Shown one piece after another: positions 1-8,852 of a stretch of 64,000 nucleotides of DNA. The DNA is from Pseudomonas panipatensis (lineage in GTDB: Bacteria; Pseudomonadota; Gammaproteobacteria; Pseudomonadales; Pseudomonadaceae), in assembly GCF_900099785.1 (NCBI RefSeq), contig NZ_FNDS01000005.1, forward strand, positions 1 to 64,000. Reading direction: 5' to 3'. The notes under the pieces are model-generated. The model ran no database searches. It was not told the DNA's origin and was given only the letters and a program-made list of their open reading frames with translations. Within the stretch, counting starts at the first letter, position 1. Each line of letters opens with the position of its first letter. The translations under genes were made by a program, and so were the position numbers.

Positions 1-407
1 CCCTGGAAGAACACCAGGTCGCCGCCGTGCTCGTCGGTGGGGGCCTGGAAGAAGTAGTTGAAGCCGATGTCGTAGAGGGTCGCCGAGGACGCGAAGGTGG
101 AGATGTGGCCGCCCAGGTCGGGGTCGTGCTTGTTCGCCTTCATCACCATGGCCAGTGCATTCCAGCGCACCAGCGAGCGGATGCGCCGCTCCATGAACAG
201 GTCACCGGGCATGCGTGCCTCGTGGGTGACCGGAATGGTGTTGCGATAGGGCGTGGTGATGGCGTAGGGCAGTTGGGTGCCGGTGCGGCTGGCCAGCTCG
301 CCCATGCGGGTCATGAGGTAGTGCGCGCGCTCCTCACCTTCGCGATCGAGGACGGATTCCAGGGCGTCCAGCCACTCCTGGGTTTCGACGGGATCGAGGT
401 CTTGCAT
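1..407 (-). CDS. aceE: Pyruvate dehydrogenase E1 component, N-terminal part
   Basis: First 135 codons of the homodimeric E1 subunit, which decarboxylates pyruvate with thiamine diphosphate in the pyruvate dehydrogenase complex. The reverse strand starts MQDLDPVETQEWLDAL and continues through PGDLFMERRIRS and the conserved HGGDLVFFQG stretch at the window edge, which is the usual start of pseudomonad AceE. The ATG at 407 has a GGAG ribosome site about six bases upstream. The rest of the gene, and probably aceF, lies to the left. It is divergent from glnE, and the palindromes in the shared intergenic region probably control it. Identification is by recognition of the N terminus. Confidence 0.93.
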   Translation of the reverse strand, partial: MQDLDPVETQEWLDALESVLDREGEERAHYLMTRMGELASRTGTQLPYAITTPYRNTIPVTHEARMPGDLFMERRIRSLVRWNALAMVMKANKHDPDLGGHISTFASSATLYDIGFNYFFQAPTDEHGGDLVFFQ

Positions 408-528
408 GGCTTGCTCCAGGGCGGAAAGGCTTCCAGAATCGGAAGCCAGTGGGTCGTTGCCAATGCAGCGCCAACCTTGTGGGCGGCGCCGCGAATTCTT
501 GGAAGTGCACCGGGCTGTTCCGGCGGGT

Positions 529-543
529 TGTAGTTTTACTACA
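529..543. promoter_or_regulatory. 15-bp palindromic operator, RccR/HexR-like, aceE-proximal
   Basis: TGTAGT-TTT-ACTACA is a perfect inverted repeat, extended by one more matching base on each side (TTGTAGT...ACTACAA, 528-544). It lies 122 bases upstream of the aceE start. RccR, an RpiR-family regulator that responds to KDPG, is reported in P. fluorescens to bind a 15-bp pseudo-palindrome at aceE; size, position and base composition agree with that. HexR, which has a similar site, is the alternative. Confidence 0.6.
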
Positions 544-580
544 AAACGCCATTCGATACAGCCCTTCGTGGAAAAAAGTT

Positions 581-595
581 AGTAGTAAAACTACA
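581..595. promoter_or_regulatory. Second copy of the palindromic operator, glnE-proximal
   Basis: AGTAGT-AAA-ACTACA contains the core GTAGT-N3-ACTAC and is the reverse complement of the aceE-proximal site apart from one outer base. The two centres are 52 bases apart, about five helical turns, so two regulator dimers could sit on one face of the DNA. It lies 53 bases before the glnE start, so glnE may be affected too; that is inference. Confidence 0.5.
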
Positions 596-647
596 GGCGC
601 CCATTTGGCGGGGCTTCCGCAGGGCTGCCGTTCATCAGGATCGATGC

Positions 648-3596
648 ATGACTCTGCCGTCCCTGGCCGCTTTGCCGGCCACTCTCAAGCCTCTCGCCGA
701 GCGCGCGGGGCAGTCTTTCCACGCCGCCGTCGCCAATCTTCCCGTCGAACTGTCCAGCCTTTACCAGCAATGGTCCGAAGAGCGGCACGGCAACTTTGCG
801 CGGGTCTGCGCCGCCAGTGATTTCGTTGCCGAACAGGCCGGGCGCGATCCGGCCATGCTGCTGGAGCTGGCTGCCGGGGGAGAGCTGGAGCGCGAACTGC
901 GGCGCGGCGAGATGCGCGCGCAGTTGGAAGCCTGGCTGGCCGACTGCGCCGACGAAGATGAGTTGGGCCGGCGCCTGCGCCGTTTCCGCCGGCGCCAACA
1001 GGTGCGCATCATCTGGCGCGACCTGACCCGTGCCTGCGATCTGGCGGGCACCTGTCGCGATCTCTCCGATCTCGCCGATTGCTGCATCGACCTGACCTAC
1101 CAGTGGCTGTATACGCGCCACTGCCAGCAGTTCGGCACGCCCATCGGCCACCGCTCGAACCTGCCGCAGCATCTGGTGATCCTCGGCATGGGCAAGCTGG
1201 GCGCCGGCGAACTGAACCTGTCGTCGGATATCGACCTGATCTTCGGCTATCCGGAGGGTGGCGAAACCCAGGGCGCCCGCCGTGCCCTGGACAACCAGGA
1301 GTTCTTCACCCGGCTCGGACAGAAGCTGATCAAGGCGCTGGACGCCATCACCGTCGATGGCTTCGTCTTCCGTGTCGACATGCGCCTGCGTCCCTACGGC
1401 TCCAGTGGTCCGCTGGTGCACAGCTTCGCCGCCCTGGAGCAGTACTACCAGGACCAGGGCCGCGACTGGGAGCGCTACGCGATGATCAAGGCGCGGGTGG
1501 TCGGGGGGGATCAGGACGCCGGCCAGCGCCTGCTGGAACTGCTGCGGCCCTTCGTCTACCGCCGCTACCTGGACTTTTCCGCCATCGAAGCGCTGCGCAA
1601 CATGAAGCAGCTGATCCAGCAGGAAGTCCGGCGCAAGGGCATGAGCGAGAACATCAAGCTCGGCGCTGGCGGCATCCGCGAGGTGGAATTCATCGCCCAG
1701 GCCTTCCAGTTGATCCACGGCGGCCGCGACCTGAGCCTGCAACAGCGGCCGCTGCTGCGCGTGCTGGCCATCCTCGAAGGCCAGGGCTACCTGCCGCCGG
1801 CGGTGGTGAGCGAGTTGCGCGAGGGTTACGAATTCCTGCGCTACACCGAGCATGCCCTGCAGGCCATCGACGACCGCCAGACACAGATGCTGCCGGACGA
1901 CGAGCTGGCGCGCATCCGCGTCGCGTTCATGCTGGGTTTCGCCAACTGGTCGGCTTTCCACGATGCGGTCAATCACTGGCGCGAGCGCATCGACTGGCAC
2001 TTCCGCCAGGTCATCGCCGATCCTGACGAGGACGAGAACGGTGACGCCGGCAGTGCCGGGCCGGGCGCCGAGTGGCTGCCGGTGTGGGAGGAGCAGGTGG
2101 ATGAGGAATCCGCCTGCCGCCAGCTCGCCGATGCCGGCTTCGCCGAGCCGGCGGCGGCCTGGAAACGGCTCATCGACCTGCGCAATGGCGCCCAGGTGCG
2201 CGCCATGCAGCGCCTCGGTCGCGAGCGCCTGGACGCCTTCGTCCCGCGCCTGCTGAACATGCTCGCCGAACACGAGCACCCGGACCTGACCCTGGAGCGT
2301 GTGTTGCCGCTGGTGGAAGCGGTGGCGCGGCGTTCGGCCTACCTGGTGCTGCTCACCGAGAACCCCGGCGCCCTGGAGCGCCTGCTGACGCTGTGCGCGG
2401 CCAGCCCGATGGTGGCCGAGCAGATCGCCAGGTTCCCCATCCTTCTCGATGAGTTGCTCAACGAGGGACGCCTGCTGCGTCCGCCGCAGGCGCCGGAGCT
2501 GGCCGCCGAGCTGCGCGAGCGGCTGATGCGCATTCCCGAGGATGACCTCGAACAGCAGATGGAAACCCTGCGCCATTTCAAGCTGGCCCACGGTCTGCGC
2601 GTGGTTGCCTCGGAAATCGCCGGAACCCTGCCGCTGATGAAGGTCAGCGACTACCTGACCTGGCTCGCCGAAGCGATCCTCGAACAGGTCCTGGCGCTGG
2701 CCTGGAACCAGCTGGTACAACGCCACGGACGGCCGCTGCGCGCCGATGGCACGCCCTGCGACCCGGACTTCATCATCGTCGGCTACGGCAAGGTCGGCGG
2801 CCTGGAGCTGGGCCATGGTTCCGACCTCGACCTGGTGTTCATCCATGATGGCGACCCGCAGTGCGAAACCGACGGCGCCAAGCCCATCGACGGCGCGCAG
2901 TTCTTCACCCGCCTGGGGCAGAAGATCATCCACTTCCTGACGACCCAGACCACCTCCGGTGCGCTCTATGAGGTGGACATGCGCCTGCGTCCGAGCGGCG
3001 CCGCCGGCCTGCTGGTGAGTTCGCTGGGAGCTTTTCTCGCCTATCAGGAAGGCGAGGCCTGGACCTGGGAGCACCAGGCCCTGGTGCGTGCCCGCGTACT
3101 GGCCGGCTGCCCGCGGGTGGCCGGCGAGTTCGAAGCGATCCGCGCGCGGGTGCTCGGGCGTCAGCGCGATCTGCCGGAGCTGCGCCGCGAGGTGAGCGAG
3201 ATGCGCGCCAAGATGCGCGATAACCTGGGCACGCCGTCGACCGCCGCCGGAACCGCGGCGAATGCCTTCGAAGCCACGGCCGCCTTCGATCTCAAGCAGG
3301 ATGCCGGTGGTATCGTCGATATTGAATTTATGGTGCAATATGCGGCCCTTGCCTGGTCGTGGCAGCACCCCGAGTTGCTGCAATTCACCGACAACATCCG
3401 CATTCTGGAAGGGCTGGAGCGGGCTGGCCTGATCGCCAGCGAGGACGTCCGCTTCCTGCAGGAAGCCTACAAGGCTTATCGCGCAGCCGCGCATCGCCTG
3501 GCATTGCAGAAACAGCCAGGGGTCGTGAGCGGAGACCGTTTCCATGAAGAACGCCGCGGAGTGATGCGGATCTGGCGCGAGCTCGAGCTCACCTGA
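648..3596 (+). CDS. glnE: Bifunctional glutamine synthetase adenylyltransferase/adenylyl-removing enzyme
   Basis: Cytoplasmic enzyme that adenylylates glutamine synthetase to turn it off when nitrogen is plentiful and removes the AMP again, under PII control. It has 982 residues, the length of P. aeruginosa GlnE. Two nucleotidyltransferase domains are visible: the N-terminal deadenylylase half with SSDIDLIFGY (residues 192-201) and the C-terminal adenylylation half with GSDLDLVF (724-731), each preceded by a glycine-rich LGMGKLG or VGYGKVG segment. The start ATG follows an AGGATCGATGC stretch and the ORF begins MTLPSLAALPATL. ilvE follows 79 bases later. A long reverse-strand frame across it is a shadow. 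Confidence 0.96.
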   Translation: MTLPSLAALPATLKPLAERAGQSFHAAVANLPVELSSLYQQWSEERHGNFARVCAASDFVAEQAGRDPAMLLELAAGGELERELRRGEMRAQLEAWLADCADEDELGRRLRRFRRRQQVRIIWRDLTRACDLAGTCRDLSDLADCCIDLTYQWLYTRHCQQFGTPIGHRSNLPQHLVILGMGKLGAGELNLSSDIDLIFGYPEGGETQGARRALDNQEFFTRLGQKLIKALDAITVDGFVFRVDMRLRPYGSSGPLVHSFAALEQYYQDQGRDWERYAMIKARVVGGDQDAGQRLLELLRPFVYRRYLDFSAIEALRNMKQLIQQEVRRKGMSENIKLGAGGIREVEFIAQAFQLIHGGRDLSLQQRPLLRVLAILEGQGYLPPAVVSELREGYEFLRYTEHALQAIDDRQTQMLPDDELARIRVAFMLGFANWSAFHDAVNHWRERIDWHFRQVIADPDEDENGDAGSAGPGAEWLPVWEEQVDEESACRQLADAGFAEPAAAWKRLIDLRNGAQVRAMQRLGRERLDAFVPRLLNMLAEHEHPDLTLERVLPLVEAVARRSAYLVLLTENPGALERLLTLCAASPMVAEQIARFPILLDELLNEGRLLRPPQAPELAAELRERLMRIPEDDLEQQMETLRHFKLAHGLRVVASEIAGTLPLMKVSDYLTWLAEAILEQVLALAWNQLVQRHGRPLRADGTPCDPDFIIVGYGKVGGLELGHGSDLDLVFIHDGDPQCETDGAKPIDGAQFFTRLGQKIIHFLTTQTTSGALYEVDMRLRPSGAAGLLVSSLGAFLAYQEGEAWTWEHQALVRARVLAGCPRVAGEFEAIRARVLGRQRDLPELRREVSEMRAKMRDNLGTPSTAAGTAANAFEATAAFDLKQDAGGIVDIEFMVQYAALAWSWQHPELLQFTDNIRILEGLERAGLIASEDVRFLQEAYKAYRAAAHRLALQKQPGVVSGDRFHEERRGVMRIWRELELT

Positions 3597-3675
3597 TCCC
3601 GGGCAGTACGCAGCGGTTGCCGAGGGCGTGTGCCCCGGTGGCCGAATGACGAATTTCTGTGAGGAGCTGGCAAAT

Positions 3676-4599
3676 ATGTCGATGGCCGATCGTGATGGCG
3701 TGATCTGGTATGACGGCGAACTGGTGCAGTGGCGCGAGGCGACCACCCACGTTCTGACCCACACCCTGCACTACGGCATGGGCGTCTTCGAGGGCGTGCG
3801 TGCCTACAACACCCCGCAGGGCACGGCGATCTTCCGTCTGCAGGCGCACACCGACCGCCTCTTCGATTCGGCGCACATCATGAACATGAAGATGCCGTTC
3901 TCGAAGGAAGAGATCAACGAAGCGACCCGCGCCGCGGTCCGCGAGAACAACCTGGAAAGCGCCTACATCCGCCCGATGGTGTTCTACGGAAGCGAAGGTA
4001 TGGGCCTGCGCGCCAGCGGCCTGAAGGTCCACGTCATCGTCGCCGCCTGGCACTGGGGCGCCTACATGGGCGAAGAAGCCCTGGAGCAGGGCATCAAGGT
4101 GCGCACCAGCTCCTTCACCCGCCACCACGTGAACATCTCGATGACCCGCGCCAAGTCCAACGGCGCCTACATCAACTCGATGCTGGCCCTGCAGGAAGCC
4201 ATTTCCGGCGGCGCCGACGAAGCCATGATGCTCGACCCGGAAGGCTACGTAGCCGAAGGTTCCGGCGAGAACATCTTCATCATCAAGGACGGCGTGATCT
4301 ACACCCCGGAAGTCACCGCCTGCCTCAACGGCATCACCCGCAACACCGTGCTGACCCTGGCCGGTGAGCTGGGCATCAAGGTGGTGGAGAAGCGCATCAC
4401 CCGTGACGAGGTGTACATCGCCGACGAAGCCTTCTTCACTGGCACCGCCGCCGAAGTCACGCCGATTCGCGAAGTGGACGGCCGGCAGATCGGCATCGGC
4501 CGTCGCGGCCCGGTCACCGAGAAGCTGCAGAAAGCCTACTTCGATCTGGTGTCCGGCAAGACCAGCGCCCATCCGGAATGGCGCACCCTGGTCAAGTAA
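3676..4599 (+). CDS. ilvE: Branched-chain amino acid aminotransferase
   Basis: PLP enzyme of fold type IV that exchanges the amino group between glutamate and valine, leucine or isoleucine, the last step of their synthesis. The protein has 307 residues. The frame is open back to 3628, but the ATG at 3676 is preferred because GAGGAG lies 10-15 bases upstream and the family start MSMADRDGVIWYDGELV begins there. The PLP-binding lysine is K160 in TRAKSNG; the phosphate-binding segment GSGENIF and the C-terminal FFTGTAAEVTPI are present. It sits between glnE and the LPS core genes, with a hairpin after it. Confidence 0.96.
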   Translation: MSMADRDGVIWYDGELVQWREATTHVLTHTLHYGMGVFEGVRAYNTPQGTAIFRLQAHTDRLFDSAHIMNMKMPFSKEEINEATRAAVRENNLESAYIRPMVFYGSEGMGLRASGLKVHVIVAAWHWGAYMGEEALEQGIKVRTSSFTRHHVNISMTRAKSNGAYINSMLALQEAISGGADEAMMLDPEGYVAEGSGENIFIIKDGVIYTPEVTACLNGITRNTVLTLAGELGIKVVEKRITRDEVYIADEAFFTGTAAEVTPIREVDGRQIGIGRRGPVTEKLQKAYFDLVSGKTSAHPEWRTLVK

Positions 4600-4620
4600 G
4601 CTTCAGTCAAGAGCATGACG

Positions 4621-4638
4621 GGGAGGCGCTAGCCTCCC
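4621..4638 (+). terminator. Hairpin after ilvE
   Basis: GGGAGGC and GCCTCCC form a 7-bp stem with a GCTA loop, 22 bases after the ilvE stop and 21 before waaF. It is followed only by a weak T-rich stretch (gtttctg), so it may attenuate rather than fully stop transcription into the LPS operon. Confidence 0.45.
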
Positions 4639-4658
4639 TGGTCGTTTCTGGAAAGCGC

Positions 4659-5699
4659 ATGAGAATTCTGATCGTAGGGCCGTCCTGGGTAGGCGACATG
4701 GTGATGGCGCAGACGCTGTTCCAGTGTCTGAAACAACAGCATGCCGCGTGCGAGATCGATGTCCTGGCCCCCGAGTGGAGCCGGCCGATCCTTGAACGCA
4801 TGCCCGAGGTGCGCCAGGCCCTGAGCTTCCCGCTCGGCCATGGTGTGCTGGATATCGCCGCGCGGCGGCGCATCGGCAAATCCCTGGCGGGTCGGTACGA
4901 CCAGGCCATCCTCCTGCCCAACTCGCTGAAATCGGCGCTGGTGCCGTTCTTCGCCGGCATCGCCAAGCGCACCGGCTGGAAGGGCGAGATGCGCTATGGC
5001 CTGCTCAACGACATTCGCACGCTGGACAAGCAGCGCTACCCGCTGATGATCGAGCGCTTCATGGCGCTGGCCTATGCACCGGGCGCCGAGTTGCCCAAGC
5101 CTTATCCGCAACCGCGCCTGTCGATCGACGCGCAGAGCCGCGACGCGGCCCTGACCAAGTTCGGCCTGAGCCTGGACCGTCCGGTGCTGGCGCTGTGCCC
5201 CGGCGCCGAGTTCGGCGAAGCCAAGCGCTGGCCGGCGGAGTATTACGCCAAGGTCGCCGAGGTCAAGATTCGCGCGGGCTGGCAGGTGTGGATCTTCGGC
5301 TCGAAGAACGATCATCCCGGCGGCGAGGAGATCCGTTCGCGGCTGATCCCCGGGCTGCGCGAAGAGGCGCTGAACCTGGCCGGCGAAACCGCCCTGGCCG
5401 AGGCCATCGACCTGATGTCCAGTGCGTCCGCGGTGGTCAGCAACGACTCCGGTCTGATGCACGTGGCCGCTGCGCTGAATCGCCCGCTGGTGGCGGTCTA
5501 TGGTTCCACCTCGCCGCAGTTCACCCCGCCGTTGGCCGATGCGGTGGAAATCGTCCGCCTCGGTCTGGAGTGCAGCCCCTGCTTCGACCGCGTGTGCCGT
5601 TTCGGTCACTACAATTGCCTGCGCGAGCTGAAGCCGCGGCCGGTGCTGGAGGCGCTCGACCGTCTGGTCGCCGATCCGGTGGATGTGGAAGACCGCTGA
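4659..5699 (+). CDS. waaF: ADP-heptose:LPS heptosyltransferase II
   Basis: GT9-family glycosyltransferase on the inner face of the cytoplasmic membrane that adds the second L-glycero-D-manno-heptose to the LPS inner core. It has 346 residues starting MRILIVGPSWVGDM; the GPSWVGDMVMAQ segment at the N terminus and SNDSGLMHVA near residue 265 are typical of WaaF. The frame extends upstream to 4578, but that would overlap ilvE and the hairpin, and the ATG at 4659 matches the family start. It is the first gene of the core operon; its stop TGA abuts the ATG of waaC. Confidence 0.95.
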   Translation: MRILIVGPSWVGDMVMAQTLFQCLKQQHAACEIDVLAPEWSRPILERMPEVRQALSFPLGHGVLDIAARRRIGKSLAGRYDQAILLPNSLKSALVPFFAGIAKRTGWKGEMRYGLLNDIRTLDKQRYPLMIERFMALAYAPGAELPKPYPQPRLSIDAQSRDAALTKFGLSLDRPVLALCPGAEFGEAKRWPAEYYAKVAEVKIRAGWQVWIFGSKNDHPGGEEIRSRLIPGLREEALNLAGETALAEAIDLMSSASAVVSNDSGLMHVAAALNRPLVAVYGSTSPQFTPPLADAVEIVRLGLECSPCFDRVCRFGHYNCLRELKPRPVLEALDRLVADPVDVEDR

Positions 5700-6767
5700 A
5701 TGCGTGTGTTGCTGATCAAGACGTCGTCCCTCGGCGATGTCATTCATACCTTGCCGGCCCTGACCGACGCCGCCCGCACCATCCCTGGCATCCAGTTCGA
5801 CTGGGTGGTGGAAGAGGGCTTCGCCGAAATCCCGGCCTGGCACCCGGCGGTGGCCCAGGTCATTCCGGTGGCCATCCGACGCTGGCGCAAGAACCTCTGG
5901 CAAACCCTGAAGAATGGCGAGTGGCGCCGCTTCAAGCAGCGCCTGCGCGAGGTCGACTACGACCTGGTGATCGACGCCCAGGGCCTGCTCAAGAGTGCCT
6001 GGCTGACCCGTTACGTGAAGAAGACCCCGGTTGCCGGGCTCGATCGGCAGTCGGCCCGCGAGCCGGCGGCCAGCCGTTTCTACGACCGCGGCTATCCGGT
6101 CGCCTGGGGCCAGCACGCGGTCGAGCGGGTGCGCCAGCTATTCGCCCAGGCCCTGGACTACCCGCTGCCGGCATCGGTCGGCGACTACGGTCTGGACCGT
6201 ACCCGCCTGCTCGATGAAAGCGCCGCCGCGCCTTACCTGGTGTTCCTCCATGGCACCACCTGGGTGACCAAGCATTGGCCGGAGCGCTACTGGCGCGAGC
6301 TGGCCGAGCGCATGGGCGAGCGTGGCTGGTCGGTGCGCCTGCCCTGGGGCAATGCCGCCGAGCAGGCGCGCGCCGAGCGTATCGCCCAGGGCTTGGAAAA
6401 TACCTCGGTGCTCCCCAAGTTATCCTTGGCCGGCATGGCCAAGGTGCTGGCCGGCGCATCCGCCTGTGTGGCGGTGGATACCGGCCTCGGCCACCTCGCC
6501 GCCGCACTGGACGTGCCGACGCTGTCGCTGTTCGGCCCGACCAACCCCGGCCTCACCGGCGCCTATGGGCGCTCGCAGGTGCACCTGGGCAGCGATTGGC
6601 CGTGTGCGCCCTGCCTGCAGAAAACCTGCACCTACCAGCCGACGGCCGACGACAAACGCCAGTTCGACCTGCGGCATGAACAGCCGCTGTGCTTCACTCG
6701 CCTCAACCCGCAGCGTGTGGCGATCCAGCTCGAGGCCCTGCTGCTGGCCCCGGAGACGCTTCGATGA
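5700..6767 (+). CDS. waaC: ADP-heptose:LPS heptosyltransferase I
   Basis: GT9-family enzyme that adds the first heptose to Kdo of the inner core. It has 355 residues. The N-terminal KTSSLGDVIHTLPAL motif and the C-terminal VDTGLGHLAAALDVP and SLFGPTNP segments, which bind the sugar nucleotide, are visible. The ATG directly follows the waaF stop, and its own stop overlaps the waaG start in ATGA, so translation of these genes is probably coupled. Loss of WaaC or WaaF would give a deep-rough LPS; in P. aeruginosa the inner core is reported to be essential. Confidence 0.95.
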   Translation: MRVLLIKTSSLGDVIHTLPALTDAARTIPGIQFDWVVEEGFAEIPAWHPAVAQVIPVAIRRWRKNLWQTLKNGEWRRFKQRLREVDYDLVIDAQGLLKSAWLTRYVKKTPVAGLDRQSAREPAASRFYDRGYPVAWGQHAVERVRQLFAQALDYPLPASVGDYGLDRTRLLDESAAAPYLVFLHGTTWVTKHWPERYWRELAERMGERGWSVRLPWGNAAEQARAERIAQGLENTSVLPKLSLAGMAKVLAGASACVAVDTGLGHLAAALDVPTLSLFGPTNPGLTGAYGRSQVHLGSDWPCAPCLQKTCTYQPTADDKRQFDLRHEQPLCFTRLNPQRVAIQLEALLLAPETLR

Positions 6768-7885
6768 CCCTGGCTTTCGTCCTCTACAAATACTTCCCCT
6801 TCGGTGGGCTGCAGCGCGACTTCATGCGCATCGCCCTGGAGTGCCAGAAGCGCGGTCACGCCATTCGCGTCTACACGCTGATCTGGGAAGGCGAGGTGCC
6901 GCCGGGCTTCGAGGTGCTGGTGGCGCCGGTCAAGGCGCTGTTCAACCACAAGCGCAACGAGAAGTTCAGCGCCTGGCTGCGCGCCGATCTGGCGCGGCGT
7001 CCGGTGGACCGGGTGATCGGCTTCAACAAGATGCCCGGCCTGGATGTCTACTACGCGGCCGATCCCTGCTACGAGGACAAGGCGCAGACCCTGCGCAATC
7101 CGCTGTATCGCCAGTTTTCCCGCTATCGGCATTTCGCCGGCTACGAGCGTGCGGTCTTCGATCCGCGCTCGAAGACCGAAATCCTGATGATCTCCGAGGT
7201 GCAGCAGCCCTTGTTCGTCAAGCACTACGCCACCCCGGCGCAGCGCTTCCACCTGCTGCCGCCGGGCATCGCCCAGGACCGCCGGGCGCCACCGAACGCC
7301 GCGGAAATCCGCGCTGAGTTCCGTCGCGAGTTTCAGTTGGGCGAGGATGACCTGCTGCTGGTGCAGATCGGCTCCGGTTTCAAGACCAAGGGACTGGATC
7401 GCAGCCTCAAGGCGGTCGCCGCCCTGCCGCGCGCGCTGCGCAAGCGCACCCGGCTGATCGTCATCGGCCAGGACGACCCCAAGCCCTTCCTGCTGCAAAT
7501 GAAGGCCCTGGGCATCTCCGACCATGTGCAAATCCTCAAGGGCCGAAGCGACATTCCGCGCTTCCTGCTCGGCGCTGACTTGCTGATTCACCCGGCCTAC
7601 AACGAAAACACCGGCACCGTGCTGCTGGAGGCGCTGGTCGCAGGCCTGCCGGTGCTGGTCACGGACGTCTGTGGCTACGCCCACTACATCGCCGACGCCG
7701 AGGCGGGGTGCGTGTTGCCGACCCCCTTCGAGCAGGAGAGCCTCAACCGCATGCTGGTGGAGATGCTCGAGGACGGTCCGGCGCGCGCTGCCTGGTCGCG
7801 CAACGGCCTGGCCTATGCCGACAGCGCCGATCTCTACTCCATGCCGCAACATGCCGCGGATGTGATCCTGGCGGAGCGCCCATGA
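6764..7885 (+). CDS. waaG: LPS core glycosyltransferase I (UDP-glucose/HexNAc:heptosyl)
   Basis: GT4-family retaining glycosyltransferase that adds the first outer-core hexose (in P. aeruginosa a GalNAc) to heptose II. With the ATG at 6764 it has 373 residues, as in PAO1, and starts MTLAFVLYKYFPFGGLQRD, the usual WaaG start with the GG donor loop. The E-x7-E pair appears in NENTGTVLLEAL and is followed by GLPVLVTDVCGY. The upstream extension to 6689 would lie inside waaC and is rejected. ATGA overlaps join it to waaC before and waaP after. Confidence 0.95.
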   Translation: MTLAFVLYKYFPFGGLQRDFMRIALECQKRGHAIRVYTLIWEGEVPPGFEVLVAPVKALFNHKRNEKFSAWLRADLARRPVDRVIGFNKMPGLDVYYAADPCYEDKAQTLRNPLYRQFSRYRHFAGYERAVFDPRSKTEILMISEVQQPLFVKHYATPAQRFHLLPPGIAQDRRAPPNAAEIRAEFRREFQLGEDDLLLVQIGSGFKTKGLDRSLKAVAALPRALRKRTRLIVIGQDDPKPFLLQMKALGISDHVQILKGRSDIPRFLLGADLLIHPAYNENTGTVLLEALVAGLPVLVTDVCGYAHYIADAEAGCVLPTPFEQESLNRMLVEMLEDGPARAAWSRNGLAYADSADLYSMPQHAADVILAERP

Positions 7886-8688
7886 AGCTGGAACTGCACG
7901 AGCCCTTCCAGCGCCTGTGGGCCGGCAAGGACCCCTTCGTCGAGGTCGAGCGCCTGCAGGGCAAGGTCTACCGCGAACTCGAAGGCCGCCGCACCCTGCG
8001 CACCGAAGTCGAGGGGCGCGGCTATTTCGTGAAGATCCACCGCGGCATCGGCTGGGGCGAGATAGTCAAGAACCTGCTCAGCGCCAAGCTCCCGGTGCTC
8101 GGCGCCGGCCAGGAACAGCGCGCCCTGGAGCGCCTGCACCGGGCTGGCGTGGCGACCATGACCTCGGTCGCCTATGGCGAGCGCGGCAGCGATCCGGCAC
8201 GCCAGCACTCCTTCATCATCACTGAGGAACTGGCGCCCACCGTCGACCTCGAGCAACTGTCGCTGAACTGGCGACAGCAGCCGCCCGAGCCGCGTTTCAA
8301 GCGCGCGCTGATCGCCGAGGTGGCGAAGATGGTCGGCACCATGCACCGCGCCGGGGTCAACCACCGCGACTGCTATATCTGCCACTTCCTGCTGCACACC
8401 GAGCGCACGCCGAGCGCCGACGACCTGCACCTGTCGGTGATCGACCTGCACCGTGCGCAGACCCGCGCCGCGACACCGCTGCGCTGGCGCAACAAGGACC
8501 TGGCGGCGCTGTATTTCTCGGCGCTGGACATCGGTCTGACCCGCCGCGACAAATTGCGCTTCCTGCGCGGTTACTTCTGTCGGCCGCTGCGTGACATCCT
8601 CCGCGAGGAGGCCGGGCTGCTCGCCTGGATGGAGCGCAAGGCGGCCAAGCTCTACGATCGCAAACAGCGCTACGGGGACCTGCTCTGA
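7882..8688 (+). CDS. waaP: LPS inner-core heptose kinase
   Basis: Cytoplasmic sugar kinase (reported also to have tyrosine kinase activity in P. aeruginosa) that phosphorylates heptose I, a change needed for outer-membrane integrity and for LPS export. It has 268 residues, as in PAO1. The catalytic loop reads NHRDCYICHFLLH with the catalytic aspartate at 163, the same number as the essential residue described for PAO1 WaaP; the metal-binding aspartate is in SVIDLHRAQ. The ATG overlaps the waaG stop. The stop at 8686-8688 is shared by a small ORF starting at 8688. Confidence 0.95.
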   Translation: MKLELHEPFQRLWAGKDPFVEVERLQGKVYRELEGRRTLRTEVEGRGYFVKIHRGIGWGEIVKNLLSAKLPVLGAGQEQRALERLHRAGVATMTSVAYGERGSDPARQHSFIITEELAPTVDLEQLSLNWRQQPPEPRFKRALIAEVAKMVGTMHRAGVNHRDCYICHFLLHTERTPSADDLHLSVIDLHRAQTRAATPLRWRNKDLAALYFSALDIGLTRRDKLRFLRGYFCRPLRDILREEAGLLAWMERKAAKLYDRKQRYGDLL

Positions 8689-8852
8689 TGTCGCGCCGGT
8701 CCGTCCAGGGCGAACAGTGCATTGATCAGGTGCAGGACGTCGAGGAAGCGGCCGGCAGTGCGCGCGGGGGGCACGACCAAGGTGTCGCTGCTTTCGCTGG
8801 CGCGGGCGGTTATCGTCGGCAGCTTGGCCATTTCCATGAGGGGTGCGCGTGA
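8688..8852 (+). other. 54-codon ORF or deletion scar between two LPS kinases
   Basis: In an otherwise overlapping operon there is a gap of about 160 bases. It contains an ORF whose ATG overlaps the waaP stop (TGATG) and whose TGA overlaps the GTG of the next gene (GTGA), the coupling expected for a real operon member. The product (MSRRSVQGEQC...FHEGCA) has no family I recognise and about 70% G+C in third codon positions, below its neighbours. PAO1 has one more kinase gene here (PA5009-PA5006 are four), so this may be an in-frame remnant. The opposite strand also has an open frame of similar length, so coding is uncertain. Confidence 0.3.

Noticed and set aside
591-3764. Reverse-strand frame of 1057 codons opposite glnE
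   Set aside because: It mirrors the codon phase of glnE in high-GC DNA, has no recognisable family, and glnE itself is certain.
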